Assembly: GCA_913054445.1 (NCBI GenBank)
Contig: CAJXIK010000093.1
Location: forward strand, 1-7,517
DNA length: 7,517 bases
Reading direction: 5' to 3'
Source of the DNA: an uncultured Bermanella sp.
GTDB taxonomy: Bacteria; Pseudomonadota; Gammaproteobacteria; Pseudomonadales; Oceanobacteraceae
Shown: positions 5,318 to 7,517 of the stretch, in pieces
Layout: each line of letters opens with the position of its first letter
How positions within the stretch are numbered: position 1 is the stretch's first letter
Made by a program: the position numbers and the translations under genes
The notes under the pieces: model-generated
Database searches by the model: none
Told to the model about the DNA's origin: nothing
What the model saw: only the letters and a program-made list of their open reading frames with translations

Positions 5318-6478
5318 TTATTTAGCGCGCGCTTCCAGCATGGCCACGGCCGGTAAGGTCTTGCCTTCTACAAACTCAAGGAAGGCACCGCCGCCGGTGG
5401 AGATGTACGATACTTTATCGACAATATCATACTTATCTACTGCCGCTAGGGTGTCGCCACCACCGGCAATGGAGAACGCGTCGCTGTCGGCAATGGCCAG
5501 TGACAAGGCCTTAGTGCCCTCGCCAAACTGGTCGAATTCAAACACGCCTACTGGGCCGTTCCAGATGATGGTCTTGGCTTTTTTCAAGACCTCGCCGAGG
5601 GCCGCGCAGGAGTCGGGGCCGATGTCGAATATCATGTCGTCGGCCAATACCGCATCGGCCGTTTTTAATGTGGCGGCGGCGTCTTCTGCGAATTGCTTGG
5701 CACATACTACATCTGAGGGCATCGGAATGGACACTTTTTCCATCAAGGCCTTGGCGTTAGGCACAAGGCTTTCCTCATAAAGAGATTTGCCCACGGGCTT
5801 GTCGGCGGCAGCAAGGAAGGTATTGGCGATGCCACCGCCAACGATAATTTGGTCGCACATGTCGGCTAGGGTCTCTAACACTTCGAGCTTGGTCGAAACC
5901 TTAGAGCCACCCACAATCGCCACCATAGGGCGGGCGGGATTATCCAGCGCCTTGCCGAGGGCATCTAACTCGGCAGACAACAATGGCCCGGCCACTGCTA
6001 CAGGCGCAAACTTGGCCACACCATGAGTCGATGCCTGGGCACGGTGCGCGGTGCCAAAGGCATCCATCACAAACACGTCACACAAGGCAGCGTAAGCCTT
6101 TGCCAACGCTTCGCTGTCTTTTTTCTCGCCTGGGTTAAAGCGCACATTTTCCAGCAATACCAGTTCGCCGGCGTTGACCGCAACGCCTGCTGCAAAGTCT
6201 TTGATGAGAGGCACATCTTTGCCCAAGGCTTTCGCTAGGTAATCGGCCACCGGTTGCATGGAGAACTTTTGTTCGAACTCACCCTCGCTGGGGCGACCCA
6301 AGTGTGACATGACAATCACCTTAGCACCGGCCGCTAACGCCAGTTTAATGGTGGGCAAAGAGGCGCGAATACGCGCATCGGATGTCACCACACCATCTTT
6401 AACCGGCACGTTTAGGTCTTCGCGAATTAATACGCGCTTACCTGCTAGGTCTTGATCCATCATGCGAAGTACGGTCAT
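5318..6478 (-). CDS. pgk: Phosphoglycerate kinase
   Basis: Transfers phosphate between 1,3-bisphosphoglycerate and ADP to give 3-phosphoglycerate and ATP in glycolysis, reversibly; a cytoplasmic monomer. The 386 residues are full length for a bacterial Pgk. Substrate-binding N-domain: 'LIREDLNVP' (17-25, with Asp21 and Asn23), Arg36 in 'DARIRASLPT', 'SHLGRP' (58-63), 'LLENVRFNPGE' (108-118, Arg113) and 'DAFGTAHRAQAS' (139-150, Arg146). Nucleotide-binding C-domain: 'VGGSKVSTKLEVL' (189-201, Lys197), 'IIVGGGIANTF' (211-221), 'IWNGPVGVFE' (305-314), the 'AGGGDT' loop (338-343) and 'ISTGGGAFLEFVEGKTLP' near the C-terminus. Shine-Dalgarno AGGAG (plus-strand CTCCT 6485-6489), 6 bases before ATG, supports the start. 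Only 12 bases separate it from epd, so the two are almost certainly co-transcribed. Its TAA stop abuts REP-like copy B. Confidence 0.98.
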   Translation of the reverse strand: MTVLRMMDQDLAGKRVLIREDLNVPVKDGVVTSDARIRASLPTIKLALAAGAKVIVMSHLGRPSEGEFEQKFSMQPVADYLAKALGKDVPLIKDFAAGVAVNAGELVLLENVRFNPGEKKDSEALAKAYAALCDVFVMDAFGTAHRAQASTHGVAKFAPVAVAGPLLSAELDALGKALDNPARPMVAIVGGSKVSTKLEVLETLADMCDQIIVGGGIANTFLAAADKPVGKSLYEESLVPNAKALMEKVSIPMPSDVVCAKQFAEDAAATLKTADAVLADDMIFDIGPDSCAALGEVLKKAKTIIWNGPVGVFEFDQFGEGTKALSLAIADSDAFSIAGGGDTLAAVDKYDIVDKVSYISTGGGAFLEFVEGKTLPAVAMLEARAK

Positions 6479-6490
6479 GCTTTTCTCCTA

Positions 6491-7504
6491 TTAATTCTGT
6501 TGTTGCAAATGCAGCAAGCCATCGACCATGCGGTTGGCGAAGGCCCATTCGTTATCGAACCACACCAGTAATTTCAACAAACGCTTGCCACTGACACGGG
6601 TCTGCGTCGCGTCCACGATGCCACTGCGGGGGTCGTGATTAAAATCCACCGAGGCGTGGGCCTCCTGGGTAAAACCAATAATATCTTTTAGCTGCTCGTC
6701 ACAGGCCGCTTGCAATAAGGCGTTGACCTGATCGCGGCTGGTATCGCTTTTAAGCTGCAAGCTTAAATCCATCACCGACACATTCAGGGTGGGCACCCGT
6801 AAGTGCAAACTTTCGATGCGCCCAGCCAGATGCGGCATGAGCCGCGCGATGCCCTTAGGCAAGGCGGTATCTAAGGGAATGATGCTGGTCACCGCGGCGC
6901 GGGTACGACGCAGATCGCTGGCATAGGCATCGATCACTGGCTGGTCATTCATGGCGCTGTGGATAGTGGTGGTGACACCCTGCTCGATGCCAAGCGTGTC
7001 ATCCAATAACGACATGATAGGCAACACACAGTTCGTGCTGCACGAACCCAACGAGATGAGGTGATGCTGGGCGCTTAATTGCGGGTGATTGACCCCGGCA
7101 ATTAAGGTGAAATCCAAACCGGGTTCACCGGGCTGACTGAGCAGTACTTTCTTGGCCCCTTGCTCCATGTGCTGAGTTAAAGCCTGCCTGCTCTTGAACT
7201 TGCCGGTGCATTCCAACACCGCATCCACGCCTAATGCCTGCCAGGGTAATGCGCTAATGTCTTGCTTGTGCAGTATTTGCACAGCCTTGCCATCTATAAT
7301 CAGGCTATCTGCTGCCATGGCCACATTTTGAGGAAAGCGCCCGTGGGTGCTGTCGTATCTCAGCATGTAGGCGATGGTCTCACAGTCGGCCAGCTCATTG
7401 ATGGCCACGATCTCGATTTCATCTTGTAAATTGCGTTGGTAAATCGCGCGCAGCACGCAGCGCCCAATGCGACCAAATCCATTTATTGCAATTTTCAATG
7501 CCAT
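6491..7504 (-). CDS. epd: D-erythrose-4-phosphate dehydrogenase (GapA-like, Epd)
   Basis: Oxidises erythrose-4-phosphate to 4-phosphoerythronate with NAD+, the first step of the DXP-dependent pyridoxal phosphate pathway; belongs to the GAPDH superfamily. The 337 residues start with a Rossmann fold, 'KIAINGFGRIGR' (4-15), then 'VAINELADCETIAYMLRYDSTHGRF' (33-57). The catalytic motif is S-C-S-T-N-C (154-159, Cys155), followed by 'TTIHSAMNDQPVIDAY' (179-194, His182), 'DLRRTRAA', 'SVDFNHDPRSGIVD' (285-298), 'TQTRVSG' and 'VWFDNEWAFANRM' (314-326). 'HSAMxDQ', 'INELAD' and 'DFNHDPxS' agree with E. coli Epd as I recall it and differ from typical GAPDH ('HxYTxDQ'), so Epd is preferred over GapA. The usual SCTTNC motif has Ser for the first Thr, a mild change. 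The upstream region holds only 13 bases to the window edge with a weak GAGA Shine-Dalgarno; the start is chosen for the normal N-terminus MALKIAINGF. First gene seen of the epd-pgk-fba order. Confidence 0.93.
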   Translation of the reverse strand: MALKIAINGFGRIGRCVLRAIYQRNLQDEIEIVAINELADCETIAYMLRYDSTHGRFPQNVAMAADSLIIDGKAVQILHKQDISALPWQALGVDAVLECTGKFKSRQALTQHMEQGAKKVLLSQPGEPGLDFTLIAGVNHPQLSAQHHLISLGSCSTNCVLPIMSLLDDTLGIEQGVTTTIHSAMNDQPVIDAYASDLRRTRAAVTSIIPLDTALPKGIARLMPHLAGRIESLHLRVPTLNVSVMDLSLQLKSDTSRDQVNALLQAACDEQLKDIIGFTQEAHASVDFNHDPRSGIVDATQTRVSGKRLLKLLVWFDNEWAFANRMVDGLLHLQQQN

Positions 7505-7517
7505 TCATATCTCGCGT

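Noticed and set aside
5340..5780. Plus-strand 146-codon open frame antisense to pgk
   Set aside because: Fully inside pgk, low-complexity Ser/Ala/Thr composition typical of an antisense shadow of a GC-rich gene.
7031..7047. 7-bp perfect inverted repeat GTTCGTG-CTG-CACGAAC
   Set aside because: It falls on the codons of the Epd catalytic motif; protein constraint and chance explain it better than a regulatory role.

Overview
The window reads as ordinary chromosomal DNA from a gammaproteobacterium. Support comes from the linked trio epd, pgk and fba, three outer-membrane-type lipoprotein genes that include an LpoB-family member, and Shine-Dalgarno sites of the AAGGA/AGGAG type. The class IIB (Calvin-type) aldolase and the REP-like intergenic elements lean towards the Pseudomonadales/Cellvibrionales side rather than the enterics, but that placement is inference. 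All seven genes I can support lie on the minus strand, so transcription runs from high to low coordinates. I see no credible gene on the plus strand, no RNA gene, no CRISPR array and no transposase.

Central carbon block (7504 down to 4180): erythrose-4-phosphate dehydrogenase (epd), then phosphoglycerate kinase (pgk) after a 12-base gap, then class II fructose-bisphosphate aldolase (fba) after an 82-base gap holding a REP-like hairpin. A strong intrinsic terminator (4124-4159) closes the block. Pgk and Fba serve lower and middle glycolysis/gluconeogenesis; Epd draws erythrose-4-phosphate towards pyridoxal phosphate.

Middle gene (4075 down to 3128): an alpha/beta hydrolase of the lysophospholipase/monoacylglycerol lipase type. 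It has its own candidate -10 box beside the fba terminator and looks more AT-rich than its neighbours. Its stop codon runs directly into a second copy of the REP-like element, which is followed by three tandem copies of a 17-base sequence.

Envelope block (2944 down to 1): three consecutive lipoprotein genes. They are a 573-residue TPR-like protein resembling the COG3014 family, an LpoB-like protein, and a 3'-truncated LPP20-like lipoprotein running off the window. The last is open at the left edge. All three have a lipobox and none has Asp at +2, so outer membrane sorting is expected. They probably act together at the cell envelope, but the actual job is not established by the sequence.

The most interesting points are the two REP-like elements, which align gap-free right up to the stop codons of two unrelated genes; the tandem array attached to one of them; and the lipoprotein triad, whose LpoB-like member lacks the long proline-rich linker of E. 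coli LpoB.
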